Assembly (NCBI RefSeq): GCF_016918785.1
Contig: NZ_JAFFPT010000045.1
Coordinates: forward strand, 1 to 64,000
Direction: 5' to 3'
DNA length: 64,000 bases
From: Leptospira ainazelensis
Lineage (GTDB): Bacteria > Spirochaetota > Leptospiria > Leptospirales > Leptospiraceae
Shown here: positions 1 to 15,478 of the stretch, piece after piece
Numbering within the stretch: the stretch's first letter is position 1
How the letters are laid out: every line of letters starts with the position of its first letter
Notes under the pieces: generated by a model
Told to the model about the DNA's origin: nothing
Database searches by the model: none
Seen by the model: the letters and a program-made list of their open reading frames with translations, nothing else
Translations under genes and position numbers: made by a program

Positions 1-484
1 CCGTCGCTCGCAGAAGTGGACGTGATGCTTTCCGGAAAGATCGACGGATTCTTCCAGCTTCGAGATTCTTTGGAAACGATCAAGGACAACTTTGATTATG
101 TCATCATCGATTGTCCTCCGAGTCTTTCTATGATTACCTTGAATGCGTTTGTCGCATCGACGGGGCTTTTGGTTCCTCTCCAGGTTTCCAAATTCTCCTT
201 GGATGGGATCGAAGCGATCTTGGAGGCTCATAAGAATACGGTGAAACGTTTTAATCCTTCTCTGAAAGTTTTAGGCGCGGTTCTAACGATGTTCAATCCG
301 AGGACCACTCTTTCGCAAACCTTGGAACCGATGATCGAACCTTATCTGAAATTATTTTCCTCGAGAATTCCTCCATCCGTGAGCGTGGAAGAAGCTCACA
401 TGTTAAAGCAGACTCTTTTTGAATATCAACCAAAGGGAAAGGCTTCCAAATGTTACCAGGGTTTGGTGGAAGAGGTTCTTTCTC

Positions 485-492
<8 letters not shown>
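1..492 (+). CDS. ParA/Soj-family ATPase, 3' part
   Basis: The reading frame is open from the first base, so the N-terminus with the Walker A motif lies outside the window. What remains is the second half of a ParA-type P-loop ATPase: the Walker B-like segment YVIIDCPPS, then a run on the usual ParA pattern in which NAF stands where NAL is common, and a helix corresponding to the leader-Gly region after the PLQV strand. ParA proteins partition DNA or position protein complexes by ATP-dependent dimerisation on DNA or membrane. The stop codon overlaps the start of the next gene by 8 bases, so the two are translationally coupled. The next gene is not an obvious ParB, so this may be an orphan ParA that positions a membrane complex rather than the chromosomal segregation ATPase; that is inference. 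Confidence 0.85.
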
Positions 493-1233
<741 letters not shown>

Positions 1234-1237
<4 letters not shown>

Positions 1238-1263
1238 GCTTTTCAAACGATTCCGTATATAAT
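1234..1263 (+). promoter_or_regulatory. Likely sigma70-type promoter
   Basis: A -35-like TTGAGC (1234-1239) and a perfect -10 TATAAT (1258-1263) are separated by 18 bases. The expected transcription start near 1270 lies only a few bases before an ATG at 1273, which favours the next in-frame ATG at 1306 as the real start of the lipoprotein gene. Confidence 0.5.
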
Positions 1264-1305
1264 ATAAATTGAATGAACTCAGAATCTAAATCCTTTTCCA
1301 ACGGA

Positions 1306-2025
1306 ATGTCTTTTTTTGTTTTTAAGGCGTTCGTATTCTTCATATTCCTTTTTCTTTTTACGGACTGCGCGAAAGAACCGATCCCTTCGAATATTCCCGC
1401 AGGAGCGAAGTTTGAAAAACAATTCAACGCTTACGTTTTTACGGAACCCGGAAGAAGAAGAATCTACTACGACAACGGTAAGATCTATCAAGATTGTGAA
1501 ATCAACGAACTGGGTTTAGAAAACGGCATTTGTAAATTTTATTCGAAATATGACGATCGTATGTTGTCCACCGGGCGCTTTGAGAATTCGGTTCGCCGAG
1601 GAGAATGGATTTGGAATTTCGACAATGGGAATCCTTACATTCGACAAAACTTCGGAAAAGGAAATAGAAAACCCGAAGTTTTGATGAGCGGGGACGAAGG
1701 GAACGAAGAAGGTTCCTACGAAAGATTTTATGTAAGCGGTCAGGTGGAATTAAAGGGAAGTTATTCGGACGGTTACAGAAACAATCTCTGGCAGAAATTT
1801 TATCCGGACGGTGAATTGGAATACACAGGTTATTATAAAAATGGAAGAAAGATAAGAACCTGGTTTTATTATTATCCAACTCACAAAACCGAGGCGATCG
1901 AAGTTTTTGACGAGAATGGAAGTTTTCTTTCGAGAACGACTTTCCTCCCCGATGGAACTAAGAATTGCGAGATGTTAAAAGGTTCCCGGACGGCCTGTGA
2001 AACGTTAGCTTCTTCCAAAAAATAA
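1306..2025 (+). CDS. Lipoprotein with MORN-like (YwqK-type) repeats
   Basis: From the ATG at 1306 the protein starts with a hydrophobic signal sequence ([16 protein letters not shown]) ending in the relaxed spirochaetal lipobox LFTDC, so it should be lipidated at that Cys. The body carries repeated strands with aromatic/Gly patterns: [47 protein letters not shown]-like. These match the MORN-variant repeats of the YwqK family, often annotated as antitoxin components, although in Leptospira such proteins are usually surface or periplasmic lipoproteins. A start at 1273 would add 11 residues but would be nearly leaderless given the promoter at 1234-1263. Function unknown. Confidence 0.8.
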   Translation: MSFFVFKAFVFFIFLFLFTDCAKEPIPSNIPAGAKFEKQFNAYVFTEPGRRRIYYDNGKIYQDCEINELGLENGICKFYSKYDDRMLSTGRFENSVRRGEWIWNFDNGNPYIRQNFGKGNRKPEVLMSGDEGNEEGSYERFYVSGQVELKGSYSDGYRNNLWQKFYPDGELEYTGYYKNGRKIRTWFYYYPTHKTEAIEVFDENGSFLSRTTFLPDGTKNCEMLKGSRTACETLASSKK

Positions 2026-2029
2026 ATTC

Positions 2030-2254
2030 GTGAAGTTTACTTTCGGAATTTTATTTCTTCTCGTAGTTTATCTAAGCGTTTATTTTTCGCTTACGATTTC
2101 CAATCTCTGGATTCTTCTTTCCACATTTTCGGTAGTTCACATCGGTCTTTTTCAAGCATATCGAGAAAATCTGAACCTAAAATTTTATCTTCTCTGTTCG
2201 ATCGTTCATCTTTTGAGTATCCTTCTGATGAATTTTTACTTTCGACAAACGTAA
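2030..2254 (+). CDS. Small two-helix membrane protein
   Basis: A GTG-started frame of 74 codons begins 4 bases after the preceding stop. It is almost entirely hydrophobic, with two or three predicted membrane segments (GILFLLVVYLSVYFSL; a middle segment; LLCSIVHLLSILLM). No family recognised and no strong ribosome-binding site is visible, but the tight spacing and the clean hydrophobic pattern suggest a real gene in an operon with the MORN lipoprotein. Confidence 0.5.
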   Translation: MKFTFGILFLLVVYLSVYFSLTISNLWILLSTFSVVHIGLFQAYRENLNLKFYLLCSIVHLLSILLMNFYFRQT

Positions 2255-2381
2255 AAGTTTTCTAAAATTAAACGAAGTTGGCTCGAAATTTTTTCAGGAT
2301 CGATTTGTAAGCCACGAACAATCCGATTTTGAACATAGAAGAATATTCTAAAATTCTAACCTATGGGCGAATGCTTTTTCG

Positions 2382-3389
2382 TTAAACCGACTTTCCGGAC
2401 GTGAAATCCAGAATCCAGGTATTCATCGATAGGACCGTGAATAAAAATACTACAAAAAGAATAATTCCCAAGATCGAAAAGCTGATAAAAATCGTGTTTC
2501 TGATGATTCTAAACTGAAGATAACTGATCGAAAGTGTGATATTTCCCGCGGGGGTCAGCTCGTCGCTTTTTCCCATTCTAAAATAATTACGAATGTAGAA
2601 AAGCATCAGAAAAAAGATAAGAACCAGAAGAAGTATTCCGAATTCAAAAGAATAATGTTTTTGAAGAAGGAAGATCGGTATATAGACGAGATTTCCCAAA
2701 ACGATTCCGGCAACCATGATGATTACGAAATGAAAAAGAATCGGAATCCACGAGATTTTGGAATTTGAGTTGGACTGAAATTCCCCTTCTTCTCCGTTTT
2801 GAGCCGTTTCCAAAACTCCAAAACGATCCGCGATTTTTTTTCCGTAAACTTTAGGAATCGCAAAACACATATAAACTAAAAACCCGGTCAAAGTGAATAA
2901 GGCTAAGGAAGAAATCGTCCCTATGATCGGAGTTTGCGGAATGCTCCTCATCGGATGTTGAAGGGACATCAGAACGGGAAGAATCGAAATCAAATAAAGG
3001 CTTCTATTTAAAAAAGTATAGAACCAAGCTCGGTAGTAAAGACTCAAAAACGAAGTGACCGAGAGGAATATTAGAAATCCGTAAATAAACAGCATAATCT
3101 TCTGTCCGAGAAGAATTCTGTTCAATCGATCCACAGTAGCGTCCAACTGCGCGTCGGCGGGAATAGTCTTCTCGTTCAATTCTTCCATCACTTTGGAGGT
3201 AAGCACGATCTTTGAGATCAATCCTCTTTCGATTCCCCATTGCGGTGCGAGCTCCCTTCCGGAACCTTCCAAAAGAGCCTCCATTGAATCCATATCTCTC
3301 GGATCGTAGAATACGGGTTCGAAGGAGATATTAATCAGACAGAATAATAAAATGATAAAGGGGAGTATTTTAGAAAGTTGTGTTTTCAT
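2382..3389 (-). CDS. Polytopic membrane protein, unknown
   Basis: 335 residues. An N-terminal hydrophobic segment ([14 protein letters not shown]) is followed by about 85 polar residues, probably extracytoplasmic, and then by about six membrane helices, for example [38 protein letters not shown], [19 protein letters not shown] and [19 protein letters not shown] charged loop of about 25 residues containing QNGEEGE sits in the middle. No catalytic motif or named family recognised. It lies 7 bases downstream of the 341-residue membrane-anchored protein on the same strand, so the two probably form an operon and may act together. Confidence 0.75.
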   Translation of the reverse strand: MKTQLSKILPFIILLFCLINISFEPVFYDPRDMDSMEALLEGSGRELAPQWGIERGLISKIVLTSKVMEELNEKTIPADAQLDATVDRLNRILLGQKIMLFIYGFLIFLSVTSFLSLYYRAWFYTFLNRSLYLISILPVLMSLQHPMRSIPQTPIIGTISSLALFTLTGFLVYMCFAIPKVYGKKIADRFGVLETAQNGEEGEFQSNSNSKISWIPILFHFVIIMVAGIVLGNLVYIPIFLLQKHYSFEFGILLLVLIFFLMLFYIRNYFRMGKSDELTPAGNITLSISYLQFRIIRNTIFISFSILGIILFVVFLFTVLSMNTWILDFTSGKSV

Positions 3390-3396
3390 AATTTAG

Positions 3397-4422
3397 TTAG
3401 AGGAGGAATACAAAGATTGCGGTCATTGCAATTCCTAAAACGCCGAGAGCAACCAGAATCGTTATCAACAATCCTGAATCTTCGTTCGTTTGAGAATTTT
3501 GGGACGTCGCCTTGGAAGGCTGTTTTGCCGTCTGAATCGTTTTTTCTCCAGTGTATGGTTTTACTTTGATCGAGTTTTCTTCTTCGTAGATTTTTCCAAA
3601 TATATCGGCGCCGATCTGAACCACGGTTTCGTTTTCGACCCCGTTGTTTTTGGATGTGATGATAGTTCCCGGTACGGGACGGATTTGTCCTTCCGGGGTT
3701 TCCAACTTCATCGATTCGATAATGACCTGCGAAGAAGTATCGGCTTTTAAAAGTTGAATCATCACCTTGTCGCCGGTTTTTAACGAATTGATCTGAACTC
3801 CCGAAACGGGAGAAAGAACAAATTTCATCGGAACCACTCTTGCTCCGGATGGAATGTATTGTTCTACCGATTCCGCCGGTTTTCCAAATTCAACGGCTGG
3901 AGAAGAAGATTCAAAAGAAGGAAGATCTTCGTCGGTTCCACCGGATATATCCGAAGAAATTTCCGCCGAGATACTTGGGTTGTTCTCTTCGTCGAGCTTC
4001 GCTCTATCAGCAATCATATAAAAAATTTGTATATCGGGTTTAGAATTTCCGGCAGCTTGATTGATGACCTGATTGAGAAGATAGGAAATCTTTTCGTTGT
4101 CTTTGCCCTTGAAATAATGCATGAGCTGTTCCATGAAATCATCCGATTTGCCGTTGGTTTGAAAGAGCTCGTTTAATTTGTTCGTGAGATTCTTAAGTTG
4201 TTTTCCTTCGTATTTCAATTTTTGGCAAAGGTTTGCGACGTCTTTGTGAGAGGAAACCGAAAGTTGTATGGATGCGATGTTATCCGACTGGCCTACCGCG
4301 ACGACTTCCAGCTTATCGATCTTTGCGTTCTGAATGTCAATGACGCATGTAAAAAGAATGTGTATCGAAGAAGCGGCATCACGAGAGATGAATTGAAACG
4401 AATAGACCTGATTGGAGCTCAT
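3397..4422 (-). CDS. C-terminally membrane-anchored protein, unknown
   Basis: 341 residues with no signal peptide. The N-terminal 130 residues look like a globular cytoplasmic domain. An acidic, Ser-rich linker (near residues 145-185) follows, then a beta-rich domain with flagellar/secretion-like phrases (SPVSGVQINSLKTGDKVMIQL and PEGQIRPVPGTI), a Lys/Gln/Ser linker, and a C-terminal membrane helix at the very end (LLITILVALGVLGIAMTAIFVFLL in two overlapping stretches). This tail-anchored layout places nearly the whole protein in the cytoplasm. It is first in a likely two-gene operon with the polytopic protein downstream. Function not recognised. Confidence 0.75.
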   Translation of the reverse strand: MSSNQVYSFQFISRDAASSIHILFTCVIDIQNAKIDKLEVVAVGQSDNIASIQLSVSSHKDVANLCQKLKYEGKQLKNLTNKLNELFQTNGKSDDFMEQLMHYFKGKDNEKISYLLNQVINQAAGNSKPDIQIFYMIADRAKLDEENNPSISAEISSDISGGTDEDLPSFESSSPAVEFGKPAESVEQYIPSGARVVPMKFVLSPVSGVQINSLKTGDKVMIQLLKADTSSQVIIESMKLETPEGQIRPVPGTIITSKNNGVENETVVQIGADIFGKIYEEENSIKVKPYTGEKTIQTAKQPSKATSQNSQTNEDSGLLITILVALGVLGIAMTAIFVFLL

Positions 4423-4454
4423 GTATTTTCAACTTAAGAAGGCTCCGTTTTGGA

Positions 4455-4516
<62 letters not shown>

Positions 4517-4546
4517 TTTTAACCTTCTAAATTTAAGAGTTTTTTG

Positions 4547-5920
4547 ATGAAGTCAAATTTGTTCCGGGGTTCTTTGATATTTCTGGTAACCTCCCGCTAT
4601 ATACGGGGGTCCCGGGTCGCAGGTCTCCTATCGTTAAAGTCTAGACTTTCGTTTATCGTGATGGCAGTGGGTGTTTCACTGTTGATCGTTGTCTTATCCA
4701 TCTTCAACGGATTTCAAAGACAGGTAAAAGAATCTCTTTGGCAAGGCGGCCCGCACATCACCATCGAAAATAATTTTGATTCCGGCGATATCAAGAATTA
4801 CGAAAAGGTAGTCGCTTGGATCAGTAAGAATCCTTACTTAAAAGATAGGATCGTTTCCATCGGTGGAAGTATTACCAGTCATGGATTGATTCAAAACAGC
4901 AATTCTTTTATTCCCATCATGGTTCGTGCGCTTCCGGTTGAGAACATTCAGGAATTAATCGGAAATCGTCTTCCGAACTTTCCAAGGATCGTCCATCACA
5001 ACCGTGAAGAGATCATGAATTATAATTCAGAAAATCAAGTTCTCATCGGTAAGGAAATGGCCGGGCTTTATAACTTTGATTTAGGCGCGAATCTTACGAT
5101 GGCCGTACCTGGCGGAAGATTTTCTCTCGGGAAGGGTGTCGACGTTTCTATCAAAACGTTTCGCACCGTCGGATTTTTTAAAACCGGTTACTATAACTAT
5201 GACACTCACTATGTTTTTCTTTCGCTTCCCGTTGCACAAAGATTTTTCAGTTTAAAGGATTCCGTAAATCAGATTGCGATCAAGGTGAAGTCTTTGGACG
5301 ATCTGCAAAACTGCAAAAGAGAAATTTTAAAAGAATTTAGAGATCCTGAATTCGAAAATGAGATCGGTTACTCGGCGTCTTTCGGCGTAAGAACGATCGC
5401 GGAAGAACAGGAAAACTTTTTTACGGCGTTAAAGCTGGAAAAGACGATCATCTCTATTATAGTTTTCTTATTTATCATTCTTGCCGCGCTCGGAATGGTA
5501 GCCAGCGTTTATAGTTTGGTGAGAGCTAAAAGAAAATCGATCGGGGTCTTAAAAGCTCTTGGATTGCCTTCATCCGGCATTCTGCTTATCTTTACGTTAA
5601 ACGCGATGGTGGTCGGAATTTTAGCTTCTATCGTCGGCGGCGTTTCCGGAATTTTTATCGCGAGCAACTTGGAAACGATCGTAAACGCGCTTTCCGAACT
5701 GATCAACATGGTCGGATTCTATTTTTATCATTCCGAGTGGACTAACGTGGAATTGGTTCCGAAAGACGTCTACTACTTCGATCATATCCCCGTCGACATA
5801 GACATTTCGTTTATCTTTATGGTAACGACCGCGGCGACGATTCTTTCCGGAATCGCGGGTTATTTCCCGGCGAGATGGGCCGCCGGACTCAATCCTGTGG
5901 ACACAATAAGGAACGACTAA
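4547..5920 (+). CDS. LolC/LolE-type lipoprotein-releasing permease
   Basis: 457 residues from the ATG at 4547; a TTG codon just before it is also in frame. The layout is that of the FtsX/LolCE permease family: an N-terminal helix ([21 protein letters not shown]) preceded by a cytoplasmic [16 protein letters not shown] segment, a periplasmic domain of about 240 residues, then three C-terminal helices ([40 protein letters not shown]; a last helix before the [16 protein letters not shown] ending typical of these permeases). With the ATPase encoded 1 base downstream it should extract lipoproteins from the inner membrane for transport to the outer membrane, which fits a lipoprotein-rich spirochaete. 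A macrolide-export-type role (MacB family) is less likely because the ATPase is separate and the N-terminal phrase is LolC-like. Confidence 0.88.
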   Translation: MKSNLFRGSLIFLVTSRYIRGSRVAGLLSLKSRLSFIVMAVGVSLLIVVLSIFNGFQRQVKESLWQGGPHITIENNFDSGDIKNYEKVVAWISKNPYLKDRIVSIGGSITSHGLIQNSNSFIPIMVRALPVENIQELIGNRLPNFPRIVHHNREEIMNYNSENQVLIGKEMAGLYNFDLGANLTMAVPGGRFSLGKGVDVSIKTFRTVGFFKTGYYNYDTHYVFLSLPVAQRFFSLKDSVNQIAIKVKSLDDLQNCKREILKEFRDPEFENEIGYSASFGVRTIAEEQENFFTALKLEKTIISIIVFLFIILAALGMVASVYSLVRAKRKSIGVLKALGLPSSGILLIFTLNAMVVGILASIVGGVSGIFIASNLETIVNALSELINMVGFYFYHSEWTNVELVPKDVYYFDHIPVDIDISFIFMVTTAATILSGIAGYFPARWAAGLNPVDTIRND

Positions 5921-5921
5921 C

Positions 5922-6599
5922 GTGAGTCTGATACAAGTAAGAAATTTAGTAAAAAATTATCATATCTTAGATAAGGAATTTAAGATTCTGGATCATCTGG
6001 ATCTCGACGTAGAGGAAGGAGAGATCGTTTCCGTAGAAGGAAAATCCGGAATCGGAAAATCGACACTTCTCAACATTTTAGGATCGATGGATACTTATGA
6101 TTCCGGGGAAGTGAACGTTTGCGGAGTTTCTTTGGATCAAATTTCCGAAGTAGGAAAGGAAAAGTTTAGAGCGGAGAAAGTTTCTTTTATCTTTCAACAT
6201 CATCTTCTTCTTCCCGACTTTACCGCGTTGGAGAACGTGAGCATTCCTCTTTTGATCAACGGGGTTCAGCCGGGAAAGGCGAGACAACTTTCGATCGAAA
6301 TGTTGGATCGAGTCGGATTGAAAGATCGGCACGATAACTTTCCTTCTCAATTATCGGGAGGGGAAAGTGCGAGAGTCGGCGTAGCAAGGGCGCTCGTCGC
6401 AGGGAAGAAACTCGTACTTGCCGATGAACCGACTGGAAATTTGGATCGTGAAAATTCTCGAAATCTCATGGCTTTGATTCTGGAACTTCAGAAGGAATTT
6501 CGTTTTTCCATGGTGATCGTAACGCACGACATGGAACTCGCCGCGCTGGCTCACAAAAGAAATCAGATGGCGGGCGGAAAGTTGCAGCCGATTTCCTAA
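5922..6599 (+). CDS. lolD: LolD-type ABC transporter ATP-binding protein
   Basis: 225 residues, GTG start one base after the permease stop, with AAGGA upstream. All ABC ATPase signatures are visible: Walker [10 protein letters not shown] at residues 40-48, a Q-loop around [10 protein letters not shown] (92-100), signature LSGGE (144-148), Walker B LVLADEP (164-170) with the D-loop GNLD, and the H-loop VTHD. The [13 protein letters not shown] phrase is typical of the LolD/MacB/FtsE subfamily. It should energise the adjacent LolC/E-like permease for lipoprotein release. Only one permease gene is present here, so the transporter is either a permease homodimer (LolF-like) or its second permease lies elsewhere. 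Confidence 0.92.
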   Translation: MSLIQVRNLVKNYHILDKEFKILDHLDLDVEEGEIVSVEGKSGIGKSTLLNILGSMDTYDSGEVNVCGVSLDQISEVGKEKFRAEKVSFIFQHHLLLPDFTALENVSIPLLINGVQPGKARQLSIEMLDRVGLKDRHDNFPSQLSGGESARVGVARALVAGKKLVLADEPTGNLDRENSRNLMALILELQKEFRFSMVIVTHDMELAALAHKRNQMAGGKLQPIS

Positions 6600-6763
6600 G
6601 TTTCAAAATCGGAAACGAGGAATTTTTGTCCTTTGTTCCGAAAGAAAAACTTTGCTGAAAAAAAGCTTGAAAGCGACTTAAAGTCCATTCCCAAGTAAAA
6701 TCGGTAAAACGAAACTTCAAAATAAAACCGATTCTTTCCGTTCGTTATCGATAATCTCCGAAT

Positions 6764-7630
<867 letters not shown>

Positions 7631-7769
7631 CCCGGAATTTTTACTCTAACTTCCGTTCCTTTTTTGAAAACGTTCCGATATTGAAATTAAAAGCAGAACC
7701 TCACTCTCGGGTGGGAAATTGGATGCGAATTCAGTCTAATCATTACAAATAAAACACAAAGGCGCTGTT

Positions 7770-10319
<2,550 letters not shown>

Positions 10320-10322
10320 AGG

Positions 10323-10748
10323 ATGCCGATTCTCATCCCTGTATTGATTCTGGTTTCTTATCTTCTGATTCGGAAGATCTGGTTCCATCTGAGGAAAATC
10401 AGAACCATTGCAGGGATTGAGAAAATCTCTCTCTGCGTTTTTCACCCCGATTTATTTCTTCCCGAGGTAAGGGTCTTTTACAAGTATTACTTTCAGGGCG
10501 GAGTTTACTACGGCTCGGGTTATATGCTTTTGACCGATTTTCTCGGCCAGGAAGAATACTCAATCTATCGAAATACGGACGGACTTCCGGTTCTCGAAAT
10601 GGAAGATCAAGTCGTTCTTTCCGAAGAACAGATCGAGCATTTTCTAATGCAAAAGTATCCGAGTATCATCGTTTATATAGATCCCGTAGAACCGTTTCAT
10701 TCTCTCATTGATTGTATCAATGCAAAGTCGATGAGAATGACCGCCTAA
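10323..10748 (+). CDS. Small membrane-anchored protein, unknown
   Basis: 141 residues starting 3 bases after the clpC stop, so co-transcribed with it. An N-terminal membrane helix ([14 protein letters not shown]) is followed by a basic stretch and a soluble domain rich in aromatic residues ([16 protein letters not shown]). Nothing in it points to protease function. No family recognised. Confidence 0.7.
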   Translation: MPILIPVLILVSYLLIRKIWFHLRKIRTIAGIEKISLCVFHPDLFLPEVRVFYKYYFQGGVYYGSGYMLLTDFLGQEEYSIYRNTDGLPVLEMEDQVVLSEEQIEHFLMQKYPSIIVYIDPVEPFHSLIDCINAKSMRMTA

Positions 10749-10768
10749 AGATTCAAGAGAGTATCAAT

Positions 10769-11566
10769 ATGCTGATTCGAAAATTTCGTTCCATTTTTCT
10801 CGTTTTGAGTATCCTTGCAGTATTTCATTCTTCTTTAATATATGCACAACCCACCGAAGAATATACTTCCGCTCTGAAAGAATTCGAAGGTAAGAATTAC
10901 GAAAAATGTTTGGAAATCATCCGTGCCCTTCATGAAAAAGGGGGGAGATCCTACGAATCTCATTACCTCGCGGGGCATTGCCATTTTTCAGCGGGAAGAA
11001 CCAAATCTGCGGGCACCCATTGGTCCGAAGCCCTTACTATCAAACCGGGAGATCCCGTCGTCAGTCTGGACTTTGCTAGATATCTTTTGAACAACGGAAG
11101 GGAAGACGACGGACTGGATATCATCGCCCGCGCATACGAGCTCAATCCTCGAAACAAAGACGTTCGACTTCTTTTTGGAACCGCGCTTCTTTATAATGGA
11201 AAGGCGAAGGATGCGCTGAACATCACCGAAAAATTAAAAGCGGAAGACTCGAACGATTATCGTCCTCTTGTTCTGGAAGGTCAGATTTATTATTATCTGG
11301 GAAGTATAGAAAAAGCGGAAGTGAGTTTGAAATGGGCAAACTCTTTAGTTCCCAATAACGCAAACGTTTTGAACAACTTAGCTCTCGTCTACGAAAAGGC
11401 ATCCAATCAAGAAAACAAAAAGGGAAAGTTTGCAAATGCGAAGAATTATCTAAACTCCGCGAAGGAACAGATCGAATCCGCTTTGAAGATTGAACCGGAA
11501 AATCCTCACTTCAAAGGTAATCTCAGAAGAATCGAAGCAAAACTCAATGCCCTCTCCAATAGCTGA
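10769..11566 (+). CDS. Exported TPR-repeat protein
   Basis: The ATG at 10769 is chosen because it begins a clear signal peptide (a basic MLIRKFR start, then [19 protein letters not shown]) with cleavage likely before QPTEE, and AAGAGA lies upstream; an open frame continues upstream to 10712 inside the previous gene. About 265 residues. At least four TPR-like helix pairs follow (for example [50 protein letters not shown] and [34 protein letters not shown]). Likely a periplasmic protein-interaction scaffold. Its 3' end overlaps mtaB by 20 bases, so translation is coupled. Confidence 0.8.
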   Translation: MLIRKFRSIFLVLSILAVFHSSLIYAQPTEEYTSALKEFEGKNYEKCLEIIRALHEKGGRSYESHYLAGHCHFSAGRTKSAGTHWSEALTIKPGDPVVSLDFARYLLNNGREDDGLDIIARAYELNPRNKDVRLLFGTALLYNGKAKDALNITEKLKAEDSNDYRPLVLEGQIYYYLGSIEKAEVSLKWANSLVPNNANVLNNLALVYEKASNQENKKGKFANAKNYLNSAKEQIESALKIEPENPHFKGNLRRIEAKLNALSNS

Positions 11567-12860
11567 ACAAACCGTCCTCTTTAACACTCTCGGTTGCAGG
11601 CTCAATTTTTTTGAGTCTGACGGTTTGTTTTCCTCTCTTACAAAACACGGATATCGTTCTGCGGAAGGGGAAGAACATCCCGAGGTAGTCATCATCAATA
11701 CTTGTACGGTGACCAATAAGGCCGATTCCCGAAACCGGAACACGATCCGTAACGCGATCAAAAAATTTCCGGGTTCCCAGATTTGGGTAACGGGTTGTTA
11801 CGCGGAAACCGATCGTGAATCGATCGAAGCTATCCCCGGTGTTGCGGGCGTTGTCGGGAATACGGAAAAATCAAAACTTCCTTCGATGATTCTTAAAAAA
11901 AAGGGACTGATCGGTTCGGATGATTTGTTCGGAGTCGTTTACGATCGTTTTTCTTACTCGGACGTATTGCCGAACGGACATACCCGCGCTTACTTGAAAA
12001 TTCAAGACGGGTGCAACCGGAAATGTTCTTATTGTAAGATTCCACAAGCGCGCGGTTTGGGAGTTAGCAGAAACTACGAAGACGTTTTGGACCAGGTCCG
12101 ATTCTTACAAGATCACGGAGTCGGTGAAATTACTTTAACGGGAGTAAATCTCGGATGGTATCGGGACTCCGAAAATAAAAAAGCATTCAACCGCATTTTG
12201 AAAGATATCTTAAGTATATTAGAATATTCTAGACTTCGAATTTCTTCTATCGAACCTCCCGATGTCGGGAATGAACTCGCTGAATTGATGTCTCATCCTC
12301 GATTTACTCCCTTTCTTCATATTCCCCTTCAGAGCGGAAGCGCGGAAATCTTAAAAAGAATGAAACGAACTTACACTCCGGAAACTTTTCGTAAAAGGGT
12401 GGAAACCGCAAAGGAAAAAATCCCCGGACTTTTCCTAGGAACCGACGTGATCGTGGGATTTCCGGGTGAAACTGAAGAAATGTTTCATGACAGCGTGAAA
12501 ATGGTTCAAGAACTCGGTTTTGCAAAAATTCATGCGTTTCCATTTTCGGTTAGAAGAAACACGTTAGCCGAAACGTTCCCGGATTCCGTTACGAAGGAAA
12601 TAAAAAAGGAAAGAGTTCATGTTCTCAATTCTCTTTCGAGAAAGTTGCATAAGAATTATGCGGTCGTTGAAACTGGAAAGGTCCGGGAAGCGATTCTGGA
12701 ACAAGGCGGGACGGCGGTCACCGATAATTATCTCAAAGTGAGAATTTCCGAGGAAGAGTTGAAAAATCTGAAAACGGGCCAATTTCTAAATGTGGAACTT
12801 TCGGAATACCGAGAGGAAGACGATAAAGAGGGAATATTTTCCGGCAGAGTTTTTAGATAA
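11547..12860 (+). CDS. mtaB: tRNA t6A37 methylthiotransferase
   Basis: 437 residues from the ATG at 11547. A radical-SAM methylthiotransferase: N-terminal cluster ligands lie in [23 protein letters not shown] and VTGCYAE, and the radical-SAM cluster is C-N-R-K-C-S-Y-C (CxxxCxxC). The combination NTLGCRLN plus [10 protein letters not shown] distinguishes MtaB (acting on N6-threonylcarbamoyladenosine 37 of tRNAs reading ANN codons) from MiaB and RimO. The C-terminal part carries a TRAM-like beta domain ([12 protein letters not shown]). The enzyme needs two 4Fe-4S clusters and two SAM molecules. It is last in the clpC-containing run and probably housekeeping. Confidence 0.92.
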   Translation: MPSPIAEQTVLFNTLGCRLNFFESDGLFSSLTKHGYRSAEGEEHPEVVIINTCTVTNKADSRNRNTIRNAIKKFPGSQIWVTGCYAETDRESIEAIPGVAGVVGNTEKSKLPSMILKKKGLIGSDDLFGVVYDRFSYSDVLPNGHTRAYLKIQDGCNRKCSYCKIPQARGLGVSRNYEDVLDQVRFLQDHGVGEITLTGVNLGWYRDSENKKAFNRILKDILSILEYSRLRISSIEPPDVGNELAELMSHPRFTPFLHIPLQSGSAEILKRMKRTYTPETFRKRVETAKEKIPGLFLGTDVIVGFPGETEEMFHDSVKMVQELGFAKIHAFPFSVRRNTLAETFPDSVTKEIKKERVHVLNSLSRKLHKNYAVVETGKVREAILEQGGTAVTDNYLKVRISEEELKNLKTGQFLNVELSEYREEDDKEGIFSGRVFR

Positions 12861-13420
12861 GAATTCCATATTCTTTGCCGGAAAATTTAAAGTTTTTCTA
12901 ATGTTCCAGTCGCGGCGTTGGATCTTTAACTCCTAATAACTCGAAAATTAAACTTTGAATTGAGATTTTAGAAGCGGCCTCTACTTTCTAATTCCGTTTC
13001 AATGGACTTAGAGTTTCGACAAAATCCGATCCGATTTTAGAAAAATCAAGATCTTTGCTTTTTTATGGGACTTAAAGTCTCGACAAAATCCGATTTTGAA
13101 GAAGTCAAGATTCTCACCGTTTTATAGAAAATTAATTTCAGGAATTTATCCTTTTGGGTTGGAGTTGATTTAAAGGATAAAAGCTTTTCCCAAAACCTCG
13201 GAATGTAGGAACTCCAATAAAAATTTTGCACCCAATACGTTCGTTAGAAAAAGCGAAAACTGATTAAGAGACGTAATCTGTAGGAACTCCAGCATTTTAT
13301 TGTGAATAGTTGAATTGGTCTATATAGCTTTTTCGTTTACGATTTTGGAAAAACCTCTAAATCACAATTCTTAAAACGAAGTAAAGGGTAAGATCCATTT
13401 AATTTTTTTGTGGGAACTCC
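12861..13420. other. Long intergenic region with degenerate repeats
   Basis: 560 bases without a credible gene. It contains an imperfect tandem repeat (13004-13126) and three half-copies of the intergenic motif GTAGGAACTCC (13205-13215, 13280-13290) or GTGGGAACTCC (13410-13420), the last touching the stop codon of the downstream minus-strand kinase gene. The sequence reads as decayed, AT-rich filler. Confidence 0.6.
13004..13126 (+). repeat. Imperfect tandem direct repeat, about 60-base unit
   Basis: Two copies beginning GGACTTAGAGTTTCGACAAA (13004) and GGACTTAAAGTCTCGACAAA (13068) share a following AATCCGATTTT and a TCAAGAT segment, each ending in a T-rich TTTTAT. The copies differ by several substitutions and a small deletion, so the duplication is old. 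Confidence 0.6.
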
Positions 13421-15478
13421 TCATTTTTTCGAGGGAAGAAAAATTTCAACGGTTGCTTCCGATGTATTCAAAAATTCTAAAGTAAGATAACCCCCGAATA
13501 CTTTCAAAAGGGCGCTATGAATCGTAAGACCCTGTCCGGCGGTTTCAACGAGTTCGAATTCTTTTTTTGCAACTCTGTTTTTGATTCGAATGAGAATTCC
13601 TTCTTTTTCTTGAAAGGAAATAAAAACTTTCTCTTTGTTCCCTTCCCCCGAATGACGAACCGCGTTTCGGATGGATTCTCGGCACGCGTAAAAAAGGATT
13701 TCTAAAATCTCGGGTTTTGTGATCGGAAAATTTTCCTTGAGTTTGGAGTCGTATTTCCACTCAAACCAAGAGAATTCAAATTCTGAACCCATCCGTCGAC
13801 TCAGAGCGTCGATCAAACCGAGTCTCTGAATTTCCAAACTTGTATCCGGTAATTCTCTCAAAAAACCTGAAACCTTTTTGTGGAGATCCGTCAAAAGTTG
13901 AATCTGTTCTCCGATGACCGGGACGGGTGGTATTTGCGATAATTCTAATATGGAAGAATGGATATCCGGGAGGATTTCATCGTGAAGAATTTGCCGGGTT
14001 TTATAATCGGCGATCCTTTGTTCTTCTATATGTTTTCTTTGCAGTGAACTTAAAGTCTGTGCGTTACTTTCCACAAAAAGAGAATTTAACATCCAAGCGA
14101 CCGCCGCTTTAGCGATTTCGACTTCTTCTTCCGCATAAAGACCGCCGTCGATTTTTTGCCCTAAAAATAAGAATCCCGTTCCGGAATGATCGTTCTCCAC
14201 TCTTATACAAAGCACGTAACCGAAAGAATTCTCGTCATTCAAATAGGCGAGTCCGTCTTTTTCGAAAATCAGATTAGAATATTTGAATTCGATTTTATCG
14301 GAAAATTCGGTAGAAGAGGGATATTGCAAAAGTAGATCCGGAATAAACGGGATTTTATTCTCGTTTAAAAAAAATCCCTTCGAAGTTTCCAAAATTTTCG
14401 AACATAAAATTTCGAATGAAATCTGAAATCGAGTTTGAATTTCCTTTTCTTCGGAAAACCGGTTCCTGGAAAATTCTTCCGGGATCATAATCGATCGTAG
14501 AATCGAATTTTCCTCCAGTCTCAGATCCTTGTTCTTTTTTAAAAGGAACGTTCTGGAAACGATATAAACGTAGGAGATGCAGAGGAAAAGTTCGATTTTC
14601 TGAAATTTGAAAATGCCAAGCACCAAATAGATTCCGGAAAGGGTAACAAATCCGAGAACCGCGTTTCTCCATTCTCGCCGTAAGCTGATTTTCGGCAAAA
14701 TTCTTCCGGTAAAAATTTCATAGGAAATCAATGCCCTTCCTAAAACCAAAATGGCAACCGCGACAAACAATTGAATTCCGATTAGAAATCCGTAAAACAA
14801 CATAGGACTTCTTTGCGATTGTAGAACCGGATCTTCAGATATTTCGAGACCCTTTCCCAAGAATAAAAAGAAAACAAGAATCCAAACTCCAAGGAGTAGG
14901 AGCGAGGTCGTATACAAATAAGGAACCGCTTTTTCTCTGGCGATTTCAGGAAGAATCTGTTTCGAAATTCGAAAGGATTTTAGCGCCACGATCGGAACTA
15001 AAATACAAACAAAAATATAGATCAAATACGACAAACGGAACGAAAAAGGAACTATATTCCAAAAATTGAATAAAGATAAATTAGAATCGAATTTTCGAAC
15101 CCAAAAAATAAAAAAGATATAGGCAAAAATTTGAGTTAGGATCAAGATCCGAAAAATAAATCGGTAGAATCCATTTTGTTTTAGAAAACCCACAAACCAG
15201 ATGATGATAAAAAACCAACCGAATGGAATCAGTATCAATCCGAAGATTCCGGGAAAAAAATAGAATGCGGGATAACCCGAAACTTCGAATAATCCGAATT
15301 CTCCGATCCAGGAAAAAAAACCGAAAAGAATGGAAGCCGAGATTAAAATTGAAATTGTGAAGGTGGCGGATCGATCCCTTTTTTCCAGGTTTACGTAAGT
15401 TGTGGAAGCGAGCCAAAGCAGAACGGAAGATAAAAAAAGAAAAATAGAACAGATGAAAATTTCCGGATCAAGATTCAA
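13421..15478 (-). CDS. Membrane sensor histidine kinase, HisKA_3 type
   Basis: 685 residues. The first 300 contain about nine membrane helices ([18 protein letters not shown] onward), resembling 7TM-type input domains. A middle region near residues 350-470 looks GAF-like. The dimerisation helix contains [11 protein letters not shown] with the likely phosphoacceptor His499, the H-D-E arrangement of NarX/DesK-type kinases. The C-terminal ATPase domain has the N-box [10 protein letters not shown] and a G-box [15 protein letters not shown]. The start overlaps the end of the upstream response-regulator gene by 11 bases, so the two form an operon and very likely a cognate pair. The ligand is unknown. 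Confidence 0.85.
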   Translation of the reverse strand: MNLDPEIFICSIFLFLSSVLLWLASTTYVNLEKRDRSATFTISILISASILFGFFSWIGEFGLFEVSGYPAFYFFPGIFGLILIPFGWFFIIIWFVGFLKQNGFYRFIFRILILTQIFAYIFFIFWVRKFDSNLSLFNFWNIVPFSFRLSYLIYIFVCILVPIVALKSFRISKQILPEIAREKAVPYLYTTSLLLLGVWILVFFLFLGKGLEISEDPVLQSQRSPMLFYGFLIGIQLFVAVAILVLGRALISYEIFTGRILPKISLRREWRNAVLGFVTLSGIYLVLGIFKFQKIELFLCISYVYIVSRTFLLKKNKDLRLEENSILRSIMIPEEFSRNRFSEEKEIQTRFQISFEILCSKILETSKGFFLNENKIPFIPDLLLQYPSSTEFSDKIEFKYSNLIFEKDGLAYLNDENSFGYVLCIRVENDHSGTGFLFLGQKIDGGLYAEEEVEIAKAAVAWMLNSLFVESNAQTLSSLQRKHIEEQRIADYKTRQILHDEILPDIHSSILELSQIPPVPVIGEQIQLLTDLHKKVSGFLRELPDTSLEIQRLGLIDALSRRMGSEFEFSWFEWKYDSKLKENFPITKPEILEILFYACRESIRNAVRHSGEGNKEKVFISFQEKEGILIRIKNRVAKKEFELVETAGQGLTIHSALLKVFGGYLTLEFLNTSEATVEIFLPSKK

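Noticed and set aside
13046..13231. A 61-codon minus-strand frame in the gap after mtaB
   Set aside because: It crosses the imperfect tandem repeat, has no ribosome-binding site and no protein-like pattern.
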